64,000 nt of DNA from Citrobacter sp. RHB25-C09 (GCF_013836145.1 NZ_CP057483.1:2046001-2110000); one strand, 5' to 3'; shown: positions 1 to 8,913, counted from the first letter of the stretch. Numbers and translations are program-made. Notes: generated by a model from the sequence alone, not told the origin.

Positions 1-1820
1 AATAATGAAATACAAATATCTCTGACTCGCGAAAGTGGATCTGAACGCGCTTCCCAGGCACGTAGCTGCCAGACCACATGTGAGCAGTTTAAAAGCACCA
101 CGCCCCAGCGCAGTAACCAGCGGCGCGCGAGGGCATCCTGACTATTACTCAACTGGCTGACGTGATGATACGTTAATGATTCAAACTCATGTTCGCTGTG
201 GACAGGATGGCGGCTGAGTTGATCGACGAAATCCCGACGCAGCGCCTGAATATGGCGGCGACTCTTGCGCGCGTCCGACCCAGGGCGGAGTACTGCGAAT
301 GCCAGCCATGAAATGCCGACGCCGATAATTTTCGCGGTGTTGTCATTCAGAAAACCGGCAAAGTCATAGACCGGAGGATTGGTGACGGCGATAAACGAAC
401 CCATAAAGACAATTAACTGCCCCCATAATCCAGCCAGCTTTGGCATTTGCAGCTTTAATAATTGCATCGTTGCCAGCAGTGGAAAAAGAAACAGCAGGAA
501 CTGCCATAGCTCACTGATTTGTACCATCAGGCCAAACTTAACGATAAAGCTGAATAATGACAGTAGCACCAGCGTGCGCATCAACAGCGAAAGCGATTTA
601 AACGGTGTGGCTACGGCAGAATAAAGAACGCAACTGATCGCAGCCAGCGACAACGCGCTCGAGCCTGACGACCATTGTGAGCCGATACTCCAGGCGCCAA
701 TCACCATTAGCGTGGTAAATGTGCGCAGGCCGCTCCAGACGGCCTCAACGTTATCGGTATGTCGTGCCAGACCCGGCGTGCGACGAACGGTGATATGACC
801 CACCGGCGTACCCGCTTCAAGCAAGTGTAGCTGACGGCTATTTTGCAGATAAAGGTGGCAAAAATAGCGCAGCCGCTGCCAGAAGGCGACGTGGCGGAAA
901 TCATTCATATCGCGAGGTGAAAGCGGGGCGATAATTCGCGCGACGGTATAATAATCGGTCCGGGGGTTGGCAAGGGCATTTAACAATTGTTCGACAACGT
1001 CCCGAGTCTGCGCAGGTGGTGTTGGCCAGTTCAGGAGCATTCTGCGCAAGCTTGAGATAACGCTGGTAAGCCGCAACTGCTGATGTAAAAGCGAATTCAA
1101 CAGCGTGTTCTGCTGCCGAAAACGGTAATGGCTCCAGAAAGCCTGAATGCGCAAAAGATTCATCGTCAGAATCTGGCCGATCACCCCTTCATGCGCCGAA
1201 CGGATGGCGTCGGTGGTTTCTGGTTGCCATAGCAAACTGGCATGTTCCAGCAATCGGGCATGCATATTTTTCAGCGCGGTGAGCAAGGCCGAACCGTCCG
1301 AGGTGCTGGGCAAAATCATCATCATCATGCCGCCGCAGAGGATCCCGACAATGACCTCGCAAACCCTGGCCTGGGCGATGTCCCAAAGCTGTGTGATTTC
1401 CAGCGTGTTGACCATCGGGAAGGCAATGATCGCGGCAGTGTAGCCTGCAAGCTGGAAAGCGTAGGCCACATTATTGGTAAAATGCGCACAGGCCCAGGTA
1501 CAAAATCCTAACCATGCCGACATGCTCAGCAGAAAAAGCCAGGGTTCGTTGAGCGTGTGCCCGGCGAGGATCAGGGCAGCGACGGCTCCAAGAAGACTGC
1601 CCGCAATACGTCCCAGGCTCTTGCTGATCACTCCACCAACGGTCGGGAAACTTACCACTGCAGCGGACGTCATCGCCCAATAGGGTTCATCCAGATTCAG
1701 AGAGTAGGCGAAGGTTAACGCCAGACACATCGCAATGGTGTTACGCAAAGCATAGCGCCACTGTCCGGCGGTTGCTTTCAACCACGGGGTATTAAAGAGA
1801 GAAAAGGTCAGGCGCTTCAT
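1..1820 (-). CDS. ydhK: YdhK, FUSC/AaeB-family inner membrane efflux protein (3' end cut by window edge)
   Basis: The minus frame stays open from an ATG at 1820 to the window edge, about 606 codons of a family that is usually near 670, so only the C-terminus is missing. It begins MKRLTFSLFNTPWLK. A hydrophobic N-terminal block follows, then a soluble middle region, a second membrane block (around 'IGSQWSSGSSALSLAA') and a soluble C-terminal part: the duplicated FUSC layout. The family is thought to export aromatic acids or similar compounds together with a periplasmic adaptor. Its ATG directly follows the ydhJ stop codon, so ydhI, ydhJ and ydhK form one operon encoding small membrane protein, adaptor and pump. 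The substrate is unknown. Confidence 0.9.
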   Translation of the reverse strand, partial: MKRLTFSLFNTPWLKATAGQWRYALRNTIAMCLALTFAYSLNLDEPYWAMTSAAVVSFPTVGGVISKSLGRIAGSLLGAVAALILAGHTLNEPWLFLLSMSAWLGFCTWACAHFTNNVAYAFQLAGYTAAIIAFPMVNTLEITQLWDIAQARVCEVIVGILCGGMMMMILPSTSDGSALLTALKNMHARLLEHASLLWQPETTDAIRSAHEGVIGQILTMNLLRIQAFWSHYRFRQQNTLLNSLLHQQLRLTSVISSLRRMLLNWPTPPAQTRDVVEQLLNALANPRTDYYTVARIIAPLSPRDMNDFRHVAFWQRLRYFCHLYLQNSRQLHLLEAGTPVGHITVRRTPGLARHTDNVEAVWSGLRTFTTLMVIGAWSIGSQWSSGSSALSLAAISCVLYSAVATPFKSLSLLMRTLVLLSLFSFIVKFGLMVQISELWQFLLFLFPLLATMQLLKLQMPKLAGLWGQLIVFMGSFIAVTNPPVYDFAGFLNDNTAKIIGVGISWLAFAVLRPGSDARKSRRHIQALRRDFVDQLSRHPVHSEHEFESLTYHHVSQLSNSQDALARRWLLRWGVVLLNCSHVVWQLRAWEARSDPLSRVRDICISL

Positions 1821-2675
1821 TTACTGCCCGATGGCAACGCTACAGGTGGTTCCCGCAACGAGCGTAACGTCTTCAGGTAGTTTGTCGAAGGTAATACGCA
1901 CTGGGACGCGTTGAGCCAGGCGGACCCACGGGACGTTCGGTTTGATGTCCGGTACCAGGCCAGAATCGCTCTCGACGCTTTGATCGTAAATGGCACGTCC
2001 AATGCTGGAAACATGACCCTGTAACTTTGTATTGCCGCTGTACAACGTAATTCGCGCCGGCGCACCCACGCGGATATGTCTTAACTTGGTTTCTTCAAAA
2101 TAACCCATCACGAAAAAAGACTGGCTATCGACGAGGGCAAATATGGGTTGTCCGGCAGTGGCGAAATTGCCGATGCGGGTTGAAAGATTAGTGACCCAGC
2201 CTGAAACAGGGGAGCGAATATCCGTTTGACCTAGCTGCCACTCTGCCTGTTTAAGGGTGGCTTGTGCAGCCTCAACGCTTGCCTGCATCGCCTTGACGTT
2301 CATATTCGCCGTGTCCAACTCCTCGGCAGAAATGACATTTTGCGTCAGATGACGGCGGCGATTTGCTTCGTGATTCGCTCTTGCCAGTTCGGATTGCGCT
2401 TTGGCCAGTTCGGCCTGAGCGTTCAGTTCGGCGATCTGGAAAGGGGTCTTGTCGAGAGTGAACAGCAGATCGCCAGCCTGGATATACTGGTTATCTTTAA
2501 CCTTAAGATCGACAATTCTCCCCGAAACCTGTGCCGAAATATTGACCTGTTCTGCCCGAATTTTGCCGTCTCGTGTCCATGGAGACTGCATATAATAGTT
2601 CCATAAGGCCCATCCAGCCATCAGGGCAACCATTGCGATCAGAATAGTCGAGAAATACTTAAGTTTTTTCATCAT
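1821..2675 (-). CDS. ydhJ: YdhJ, HlyD-type membrane fusion (adaptor) protein
   Basis: 284 aa. One N-terminal membrane anchor (about residues 5-27) is followed by a biotinyl-lipoyl-like half motif (VSGRIVDLKVKDNQYIQAGD), a coiled-coil hairpin rich in Ala, Gln and Glu (about 75-145), the second lipoyl half (DIRSPVSGWV) and a beta-barrel domain. This is the order of HlyD/EmrA adaptors that span the periplasm. It lies one base downstream of ydhI and abuts ydhK, so it most likely serves the YdhK pump. The start may be either of two adjacent ATGs; the first is used here. Confidence 0.93.
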   Translation of the reverse strand: MMKKLKYFSTILIAMVALMAGWALWNYYMQSPWTRDGKIRAEQVNISAQVSGRIVDLKVKDNQYIQAGDLLFTLDKTPFQIAELNAQAELAKAQSELARANHEANRRRHLTQNVISAEELDTANMNVKAMQASVEAAQATLKQAEWQLGQTDIRSPVSGWVTNLSTRIGNFATAGQPIFALVDSQSFFVMGYFEETKLRHIRVGAPARITLYSGNTKLQGHVSSIGRAIYDQSVESDSGLVPDIKPNVPWVRLAQRVPVRITFDKLPEDVTLVAGTTCSVAIGQ

Positions 2676-2676
2676 T

Positions 2677-2916
2677 TCAGCACCACACGACCAGCAATAG
2701 AAAACTCAGACATACACAAAGAGTAAAGAGCGATAAATCCATTAATAATGGATGCCAGAACTCGCCGGAATAAAGTCGGTCGCGCAGGAGACGATGAATA
2801 CAGAGCCAAAGAACAAATCCAGGCACAAAGGCGGTAAACAGAGGAGGAAAATAAACGGAAGCCCCGAATACCACGTCCTGTAGAGGCATTCCTGTTGAAG
2901 AAAATGCGGAGGTCAC
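2677..2916 (-). CDS. ydhI: YdhI, small DUF1656 inner membrane protein
   Basis: 79 aa from a GTG at 2916. AAGGA lies 9 nt upstream of this GTG, a better spacing than for the TTG at 2922, and the later ATG at 2889 would leave only 70 aa. The sequence 'GASVYFPPLF' followed by two membrane helices, with 'WHPLLMDLSLF' between them, is typical of DUF1656 proteins, which accompany AaeA/AaeB-type efflux pairs. First gene of the operon, divergent from slyA; the shared 200-bp intergenic region would hold both promoters. The start codon is inferred. Confidence 0.85.
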   Translation of the reverse strand: MTSAFSSTGMPLQDVVFGASVYFPPLFTAFVPGFVLWLCIHRLLRDRLYSGEFWHPLLMDLSLFTLCVCLSFLLLVVWC

Positions 2917-3118
2917 AAGCAATATTCCTTTGCGTCAAGTGGCGTTTCTCCAGGTTTAGCAAAAAACCGATACGACGCGCGCTATTTTCGCGTAATTTCT
3001 GAAAAATATGTCCGGTGGTTACCAAATGCAGCAATCCATTTGTTTTAGAAATACAAATGCTGCACACTATTCTAAAATCAGTATAATATCTTAGCAAGCT
3101 AATTATAAGGAGATGAAA

Positions 3119-3553
3119 TTGGAATCGCCACTAGGTTCTGATCTGGCACGGTTGGTGCGCATATGGCGTGCTTTGATAGACCACCGTCTTAAGCCTCTGG
3201 AGTTGACGCAGACTCACTGGGTAACACTGCACAATATCCACCAACTGCCACCGGATCAATCACAGATACAACTGGCAAAAGCGATCGGTATTGAACAGCC
3301 ATCGTTGGTACGTACGTTGGATCAGCTCGAAGAGAAGGGGCTGATTTCACGTCAGACATGTGCCAGCGATCGCCGGGCAAAACGCATTAAGCTGACTGAA
3401 AAGGCAGAACCGCTGATCGCCGATATGGAAGCAGTCATCAACAAAACCCGTGGTGAAATTCTGGAAGGTATTTCAATGCAGGAAATTGATCTGCTGATCA
3501 AGCTTATTGCACGTCTGGAACACAACATTATCGAACTACAGTCTCACGACTAA
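3119..3553 (+). CDS. slyA: SlyA, MarR-family transcriptional regulator
   Basis: 144 aa from a TTG at 3119. AAGGAG at 3107-3112 is 6 nt before this TTG, while the in-frame ATG at 3113 touches the Shine-Dalgarno sequence, so TTG is preferred. The protein is nearly identical to E. coli and Salmonella SlyA: helical dimerisation N-terminus, winged helix with recognition segment 'QPSLVRTLDQLEEKG', wing 'SDRRAKRIKL' and C-terminal helices. SlyA counteracts H-NS silencing and co-regulates virulence and envelope genes with PhoP. The divergent efflux operon ydhIJK is a known type of SlyA target; here that is inferred from position. Confidence 0.97.
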   Translation: MESPLGSDLARLVRIWRALIDHRLKPLELTQTHWVTLHNIHQLPPDQSQIQLAKAIGIEQPSLVRTLDQLEEKGLISRQTCASDRRAKRIKLTEKAEPLIADMEAVINKTRGEILEGISMQEIDLLIKLIARLEHNIIELQSHD

Positions 3554-3595
3554 ACGGGAAACGTGTGGCCAGTTACTGACCACACGTTAATTTGC

Positions 3596-4063
3596 TTAGC
3601 GCGGAGAAACGGTAACCTGGCTACCGTTGCTGGCCATAACAACGCGCTGACCCGCAGAGAATTTGGTATCACCCTGTTTCTGAACCACCATGATGGTATT
3701 GCCATCATCTTTCCGAATTTCGAGTTCAACACCCTGCGTTTTGTTCATCGCGCCCTGGACGCCCTGGCCCGCCACGCCACCAGCCACAGCACCCGCTGCG
3801 GTGGCTAATGAACGACCGGTACCCCCACCAACGGTACTTCCGAGGAAACCGCCGAGCACAGCACCGCCAATCGCACCGATGACGTTGGAATCATCACCTG
3901 CCTGAATTTGTACCGGTCGAACGTGGACCACTGTACCGTAAGTGACGTTCTGAACCTGCTTCGCCTCAGAAGCCGTATAGACATCACCGGAAAGGCTAGA
4001 GGTGTTGGTACAACCTACTAAAGATAAACCCGCCAGTGAAACGATCAGCACACGTTTAATCAT
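3596..4063 (-). CDS. slyB: SlyB, glycine-zipper outer membrane lipoprotein
   Basis: 155 aa. The lipobox 'LSLVGCTN' gives lipidation at Cys18 after a short signal peptide. The middle is a glycine-rich double helix (GAIGGAVLGGFLGSTVGGGTG), the glycine zipper of the SlyB/Pcp family, followed by a small beta domain. SlyB is known to be induced by PhoPQ and to stabilise outer membrane proteins in nanodomains during LPS stress. It is monocistronic, convergent with slyA, and has a good PhoP box upstream at 4190-4206. Confidence 0.97.
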   Translation of the reverse strand: MIKRVLIVSLAGLSLVGCTNTSSLSGDVYTASEAKQVQNVTYGTVVHVRPVQIQAGDDSNVIGAIGGAVLGGFLGSTVGGGTGRSLATAAGAVAGGVAGQGVQGAMNKTQGVELEIRKDDGNTIMVVQKQGDTKFSAGQRVVMASNGSQVTVSPR

Positions 4064-4189
4064 TTGAAAATCTCCTGTTCACCATGAAACGCTACCCAGC
4101 ATCCCTCATGGTTAAATTATATGGCATTTGCGCGGTAAAGGTCACTTGTTCTCCCTCGTAACAATGCACAAATCATAATAGTAGTCAGG

Positions 4190-4206
4190 TTAACCCTCTC
4201 TAAACG
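4190..4206 (-). promoter_or_regulatory. PhoP box upstream of slyB
   Basis: Minus strand reads CGTTTA-GAGAG-GGTTAA, two direct half-sites with 5-nt spacing as in the PhoP consensus (T/G)GTTTA-N5-(T/G)GTTTA. A possible -10, TATTAT, lies 9 nt further downstream. The 17-bp layout closely resembles the box in front of rstA in this window. Confidence 0.75.
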
Positions 4207-4312
4207 AATCTGACGGCGCTCTTTATAATAAAAAGGACAATGAATCGTAGCATTGGTTGAGCGTTTATGATGGAGTGTTTACGCAAAAAAGTGATGCTCA
4301 AAAGGAACATTT

Positions 4313-5434
4313 ATGAAATCAGGCCGCTTTATTGGCGTAATGTCAGGCACCAGTCTGGACGGTGTCGACGTGGTACTGGCGACAATAGATGACACAATGG
4401 TTGCACAGCAGGGCAGTCTGAGCTGGCCGATGCCCGTTTCCCTGAAACAGGCGATCCTCGATATTTGCCAGGGACAACCCTTGACCCTTTCGCAACTCGG
4501 GCAACTCGATGTGCGATTAGGAAAACTGTTTGCTGAGGCGGTCAATGCGCTGCTGGCCCAGGAAAAGCTGCGTCCGCAAGATGTGGTTGCCATAGGGTGC
4601 CACGGGCAAACGGTCTGGCACGAGCCGACGGGGAATGCCCCGCATACCCTGCAAATTGGCGATAATAATCAGATTGCCGCACTGACGGGCATTACCGTAG
4701 TGGGCGACTTCCGCCGCCGTGATATTGCGCTCGGGGGGCAGGGCGCGCCGCTTGTTCCCGCATTTCACCATGCGCTTTTGGCGCACCCGAGCGAACGTCG
4801 AATGGTGCTGAACATCGGCGGTATCGCCAATCTGTCGATGCTTATTCCGGGTCAACCCGTTCGTGGACACGATACCGGGCCGGGGAACATGTTGATGGAT
4901 GCATGGATCTGGCGTCAGCGCGGGAAACCGTACGATCAGGATGCGCAGTGGGCCAGCGCGGGTACGGTGATCCTTCCGCTGCTGCAAAATATGCTCAGCG
5001 ATCCGTGGTTTTCTTTACCTGCGCCGAAAAGCACGGGGCGCGAGTATTTCAATTATGGCTGGGTGGAACGACATCTTGCCGCGTTTCCGGGCGTAGATCC
5101 CCGCGATGTACAAACCACATTAACCGAACTGACGGCGGTCACGATTGCAGAACAGGTGTTGCTCAGCGGAGGCTGTGAGCGACTGATGGTTTGTGGAGGC
5201 GGGAGTCGCAACCCGTTGTTGATGGCGCGACTCGCTGGTCTTCTGCCGGGCACCGAGGTTACCTCTACTGATGATGCAGGGATCAGCGGTGATGATATGG
5301 AAGCTCTCGCGTTTGCGTGGCTTGCCTGGCGGACGCTGGCAGGGCTTCCCGGCAATTTGCCGTCCGTGACGGGGGCCAGAGAAGCCAGCGTATTAGGCGC
5401 TATTTTTCCGGCTAACCCGCGAACTCAGAGTTAA
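4313..5434 (+). CDS. anmK: Anhydro-N-acetylmuramic acid kinase
   Basis: 373 aa, close to the usual 369. It phosphorylates and hydrolyses 1,6-anhydroMurNAc to MurNAc-6-phosphate during cytoplasmic recycling of murein fragments. The actin-like ATPase fold is visible: phosphate-1 motif GTSLDG (12-17), GCHGQT near 95-100, catalytic-region motif GHDTGPGNML with Asp187, and the adenosine motif GGGSRNP near 296. The ATG is preceded by AAAGGAAC. Stands alone upstream of mliC, as in E. coli. Confidence 0.97.
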   Translation: MKSGRFIGVMSGTSLDGVDVVLATIDDTMVAQQGSLSWPMPVSLKQAILDICQGQPLTLSQLGQLDVRLGKLFAEAVNALLAQEKLRPQDVVAIGCHGQTVWHEPTGNAPHTLQIGDNNQIAALTGITVVGDFRRRDIALGGQGAPLVPAFHHALLAHPSERRMVLNIGGIANLSMLIPGQPVRGHDTGPGNMLMDAWIWRQRGKPYDQDAQWASAGTVILPLLQNMLSDPWFSLPAPKSTGREYFNYGWVERHLAAFPGVDPRDVQTTLTELTAVTIAEQVLLSGGCERLMVCGGGSRNPLLMARLAGLLPGTEVTSTDDAGISGDDMEALAFAWLAWRTLAGLPGNLPSVTGAREASVLGAIFPANPRTQS

Positions 5435-5478
5435 CTGAATTTTTCTTGCCTCTTCTGCCGTTACACTCTTGATCTTAG

Positions 5479-5498
5479 GGAGGGTGAATTCACCCTCC
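5479..5498. repeat. 20-bp perfect palindrome between anmK and mliC
   Basis: GGAGGGTGAATTCACCCTCC is self-complementary over 20 bases with no loop. No T tract follows on either strand. It could act as a weak terminator or mRNA-stabilising hairpin after anmK, or as a protein site for mliC. Function not shown by sequence. Confidence 0.5.
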
Positions 5499-5526
5499 GG
5501 ACCAGGAAAGTTTTCGGGATACGTCT

Positions 5527-5850
5527 ATGAAAAAACTGTTACTCGTATGTTTGCCGCTCATGCTGACGGGTTGTAGCGTCTACAACCAGTTTGTCGAACG
5601 TATGCAAACGGACACACTGGAATATCAGTGTGATGAAAAACCGCTTACCGTAAAGTTGAATAATACCCGTCAGGATGTGAGCTTTATTTATGACAATAAA
5701 ATGCTCAACCTTAAACAGGGTGTTTCCGCATCCGGCGCACGCTACACTGACGGAATTTATGTCTTCTGGTCGAAAGGCGACACGGCGACCATCTATAAGC
5801 GCGACCGCATTGTGTTAAATAACTGCCAGTTACAAAACCCGAAGCGTTGA
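5527..5850 (+). CDS. mliC: MliC, membrane-bound C-type lysozyme inhibitor lipoprotein
   Basis: 107 aa. Lipobox 'LMLTGC' places the lipidated Cys at residue 16. The mature part has the MliC/PliC beta-barrel pattern: 'LEYQCDEKPLTVKLNNTRQDVSFIYDNK' in two pieces, 'SASGARYTDG' (the loop that enters the lysozyme active site) and the C-terminal Cys in 'VLNNCQL' that pairs with the early Cys. Protects peptidoglycan from host c-type lysozyme. Lies 58 nt upstream of pdxH. Confidence 0.95.
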   Translation: MKKLLLVCLPLMLTGCSVYNQFVERMQTDTLEYQCDEKPLTVKLNNTRQDVSFIYDNKMLNLKQGVSASGARYTDGIYVFWSKGDTATIYKRDRIVLNNCQLQNPKR

Positions 5851-5908
5851 GATTTACAGCAGGGCGGCGCACAATAGCGCCACCCACTGACAATCCGTAG
5901 CGAACACC

Positions 5909-6565
5909 ATGTCTGATAACGACGAATTGCAGCAAATTGCGCATCTGCGCCGCGAATACACCAAAGGTGGCCTGCGACGCCACGATCTTCCCGCAGAACC
6001 TTTATCCCTCTTCGAACGCTGGTTGGCTCAGGCATGTGATGCCAGACTGGCAGACCCAACGGCAATGGTCGTTGCTACGGTTGACGAAAACCACCAGCCG
6101 TATCAGCGGATTGTCCTGCTGAAGCATTATGATGAAAAAGGGCTGGTGTTTTATACCAACCTCGGTAGCCGCAAGGCGCATCAAATTGAAAATAATCCCC
6201 GGGTGAGTCTGCTGTTCCCCTGGCATATGCTTGAACGTCAGGTGATGGTGATAGGCAAAGCCGAACGTCTTTCTACACTTGAAGTGGTGAAATACTTCCA
6301 CAGCCGTCCGCGTGACAGTCAAATCGGTGCCTGGGTGTCAAAACAGTCCAGCCGAATTTCGGCGCGTGGGATCCTCGAAAGCAAATTCTTCGAACTGAAA
6401 CAGAAATTCCAGCAGGGCGAAATCCCACTTCCCAGTTTCTGGGGGGGATTTCGCGTGAGCATTGAGCAAATGGAGTTCTGGCAGGGGGGTGAACACCGCC
6501 TGCATGACCGTTTTCTTTACCAGCGTGAAAACAACGCATGGAAAATTGACCGACTGGCGCCTTAA
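5909..6565 (+). CDS. pdxH: Pyridoxine/pyridoxamine 5'-phosphate oxidase
   Basis: 218 aa, the family length. FMN enzyme oxidising PNP or PMP to pyridoxal phosphate. Family motifs: 'LRREYTKGGLRR' (PLP contact), 'QRIVLLKHYDEKGLVFYTN' (FMN fold), 'QSSRIS' and the C-terminal 'LHDRFLYQRE' with the substrate-binding Arg. Precedes tyrS and pdxY, so two B6-salvage genes flank tyrS. The hairpin at 6586-6614 separates it from tyrS. Confidence 0.97.
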   Translation: MSDNDELQQIAHLRREYTKGGLRRHDLPAEPLSLFERWLAQACDARLADPTAMVVATVDENHQPYQRIVLLKHYDEKGLVFYTNLGSRKAHQIENNPRVSLLFPWHMLERQVMVIGKAERLSTLEVVKYFHSRPRDSQIGAWVSKQSSRISARGILESKFFELKQKFQQGEIPLPSFWGGFRVSIEQMEFWQGGEHRLHDRFLYQRENNAWKIDRLAP

Positions 6566-6585
6566 TCCCCGAAAATTGTTGTGTT

Positions 6586-6618
6586 AAGCGCTAGCGCTAC
6601 GTGCGCCAGCGCTTTATT
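6586..6618 (+). terminator. Hairpin between pdxH and tyrS, probable terminator
   Basis: AAGCGCT-A-GCGC-TACGT-GCGC-C-AGCGCTT forms an 11-bp stem with one A/C mismatch and a 5-nt loop, followed by TTATTC. Short U run, so partial termination is possible. Confidence 0.6.
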
Positions 6619-6691
6619 CTATATACCTTTCGCGTCTGGCGAAAAGTCGTGTACCGGCATAGGTGCAGTCGTTTTATACATGGAGATTTTG

Positions 6692-7966
6692 ATGGCAAGC
6701 AGTAACTTGATTAAACAATTGCAAGAGCGGGGGCTGGTGGCCCAGGTGACGGATGAGGTAGCGTTAGCAGAGCGACTGGCGCAAGGCCCGATCGCGCTCT
6801 ATTGCGGCTTCGATCCTACCGCTGACAGCTTGCATTTGGGGCATCTTGTTCCATTGTTATGCCTGAAACGCTTCCAGATGGCCGGCCACAAGCCTGTCGC
6901 ACTGGTTGGCGGCGCGACCGGTCTGATTGGCGACCCGAGCTTCAAAGCTGCCGAGCGTAAACTGAACACCGAAGACACTGTTCAGGAGTGGGTAGACAAA
7001 ATCCGTAAACAGGTTGCACCGTTCCTGGATTTCGACTGCGGAGACAACTCGGCAATCGCCGCCAATAACTACGACTGGTTTGGCAGCATGAACGTGCTGA
7101 CCTTCCTGCGTGATATCGGTAAGCATTTCTCTGTTAACCAGATGATTAACAAAGAAGCGGTGAAGCAGCGTCTCAATCGTGACGATCAGGGTATCTCCTT
7201 TACTGAGTTCTCCTACAACCTGCTGCAGGGGTATGACTTTGCCTGCCTGAATAAACTGCACGGCGTCGTTTTACAGATTGGTGGCTCAGACCAGTGGGGT
7301 AACATTACCTCGGGTATCGACCTGACCCGTCGTTTACATCAGAACCAGGTCTTTGGGCTGACCGTTCCGCTGATCACCAAAGCCGACGGTACGAAGTTCG
7401 GTAAAACCGAAGGTGGCGCAGTCTGGTTAGATCCGAAGAAGACCAGTCCGTACAAATTCTACCAGTTCTGGATCAACACCGCCGATGCTGACGTTTATCG
7501 CTTCCTGAAGTTCTTCACCTTTATGGACATTGAAGAGATCAATGCCCTGGAAGAAGAAGACAAAAACAGTGGCAAAGCGCCGCGCGCCCAGTACGTGCTG
7601 GCCGAGCAGGTCACGCGTCTTGTTCATGGCGAAGAGGGTCTGGTGGCAGCTAAACGCATTACTGAAAGCCTGTTCAGCGGTTCCCTGAGCGCGTTGAGCG
7701 AAGCCGATTTCGAGCAGTTGGCGCAGGACGGCGTGCCAATGGTCGAGATGGAAAAAGGGGCCGATCTGATGCAAGCGCTGGTGGACTCTGAACTGCAACC
7801 GTCTCGTGGACAGGCGCGTAAAACCATTGCTTCGAATGCGGTAACCATTAACGGTGAAAAACAGACCGATCCTGAATATGTCTTCGTGGAAGCCGATCGC
7901 CTGTTTGGTCGCTACACCCTGTTACGTCGGGGTAAAAAGAATTATTGCCTGGTGTGCTGGAAGTAA
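6692..7966 (+). CDS. tyrS: Tyrosyl-tRNA synthetase
   Basis: 424 aa from the ATG at 6692, with GGAG 6 nt upstream. An upstream in-frame ATG at 6581 lies inside the pdxH terminator hairpin and is rejected. Class I synthetase: the HIGH motif is HLGH (48-51), the tyrosine pocket includes 'YCGFDPTADSLHLGH' and 'QIGGSDQWGN', the KMSKS equivalent is KFGKT (about 234-238), and the C-terminal S4-like domain ends 'RRGKKNYCLVCWK'. Cotranscription with pdxY is known in E. coli; the strong hairpin between them suggests partial read-through. Confidence 0.98.
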   Translation: MASSNLIKQLQERGLVAQVTDEVALAERLAQGPIALYCGFDPTADSLHLGHLVPLLCLKRFQMAGHKPVALVGGATGLIGDPSFKAAERKLNTEDTVQEWVDKIRKQVAPFLDFDCGDNSAIAANNYDWFGSMNVLTFLRDIGKHFSVNQMINKEAVKQRLNRDDQGISFTEFSYNLLQGYDFACLNKLHGVVLQIGGSDQWGNITSGIDLTRRLHQNQVFGLTVPLITKADGTKFGKTEGGAVWLDPKKTSPYKFYQFWINTADADVYRFLKFFTFMDIEEINALEEEDKNSGKAPRAQYVLAEQVTRLVHGEEGLVAAKRITESLFSGSLSALSEADFEQLAQDGVPMVEMEKGADLMQALVDSELQPSRGQARKTIASNAVTINGEKQTDPEYVFVEADRLFGRYTLLRRGKKNYCLVCWK

Positions 7967-7980
7967 TTCACATGATGCAG

Positions 7981-8010
7981 GGGCGTGGGAAACCACGCCC
8001 TTAATTTTTT
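7981..8010 (+). terminator. Rho-independent terminator after tyrS
   Basis: GGGCGTGG-GAAA-CCACGCCC, an 8-bp GC-rich stem with a GNRA-type tetraloop, followed by TTAATTTTTT. Confidence 0.88.
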
Positions 8011-8030
8011 CAGGGTTGTGGTAAGAAATA

Positions 8031-8891
8031 ATGAAGAATATCCTCGCCATCCAGTCCCATGTGGTTTTCGGACATGCGGGCAATAGTGCAGCAGAATTCC
8101 CGATGCGCCGCCTTGGCGCAAATGTCTGGCCTCTGAATACCGTTCAGTTCTCGAATCATACCCAGTATGGAAAATGGACCGGCTGCGTCATGCCTCCAGG
8201 CCATCTGACGGAAATTGTTCAGGGTATTGCCGATATTAATAAACTTCAGACCTGCGATGCCGTTCTGAGCGGTTATCTCGGCTCAGCGGAGCAGGGCGAG
8301 CATATCTTAGGGATCGTTCGTCAGGTGAAGGCAGCGAACCCGCAGGCAAAATATTTCTGCGACCCGGTGATGGGACATCCAGAAAAAGGGTGCATCGTGG
8401 CCCCTGGAGTGGCGGAATTTCACGTTCGCTACGCGCTACCGGCCAGCGATATTATCGCGCCCAACCTGGTTGAACTGGAAATTCTCTGTGAACACCCAGT
8501 TAACAGCGTCGCGGAAGCGGTTGCCGCCGCCCGTGAACTGATCGCGCAGGGGCCAGAAATTGTGCTGGTGAAGCATCTTGCACGAGCGGGATACAGTCAG
8601 GATCGTTTTGAAATGCTACTGGTAACAGCGCATGAGGCGTGGCATATCAGCCGTCCACTGGTCGACTTTGGTGCACGACAACCTGTTGGCGTTGGCGACG
8701 TCACCAGCGGTTTACTGCTGGTAAAACTGTTGCAGGGCGCAACGGTTCAGCATGCGCTGGAACATGTCACTGCCGCCGTATATGAGATTATGATCGCCAC
8801 CAAAGCGATGCAGGAATATGAATTACAGGTTGTTGCCGCTCAGGATCGTATTGCCCAGCCCGAGCACTATTTTAGCGCGACCCTGCTGTAA
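8031..8891 (+). CDS. pdxY: Pyridoxal kinase PdxY
   Basis: 286 aa, ribokinase-like fold. N-terminal 'AIQSHVVFGHAGNSAAEFPM' holds the pyridoxal pocket; 'YFCDPVMGH' and the ATP/anion-hole motif 'GVGDVTSGLL' near residue 224 carry the catalytic Asp. Phosphorylates pyridoxal for PLP salvage. Begins 21 nt after the tyrS terminator. Together with pdxH it makes this a small B6-salvage neighbourhood. Confidence 0.96.
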   Translation: MKNILAIQSHVVFGHAGNSAAEFPMRRLGANVWPLNTVQFSNHTQYGKWTGCVMPPGHLTEIVQGIADINKLQTCDAVLSGYLGSAEQGEHILGIVRQVKAANPQAKYFCDPVMGHPEKGCIVAPGVAEFHVRYALPASDIIAPNLVELEILCEHPVNSVAEAVAAARELIAQGPEIVLVKHLARAGYSQDRFEMLLVTAHEAWHISRPLVDFGARQPVGVGDVTSGLLLVKLLQGATVQHALEHVTAAVYEIMIATKAMQEYELQVVAAQDRIAQPEHYFSATLL

Positions 8892-8913
8892 CAGATTCGA
8901 AAATTGCCGCGAT

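Noticed and set aside
4263..4281. GTTTA ... GTTTA on the plus strand before anmK as a PhoP box
   Set aside because: The half-sites are 9 nt apart rather than the 5 nt needed for this spacing.
6581..6691. N-terminal extension of tyrS from the ATG at 6581
   Set aside because: It lies inside the pdxH-tyrS hairpin, lacks family conservation, and the ATG at 6692 has a proper ribosome site.
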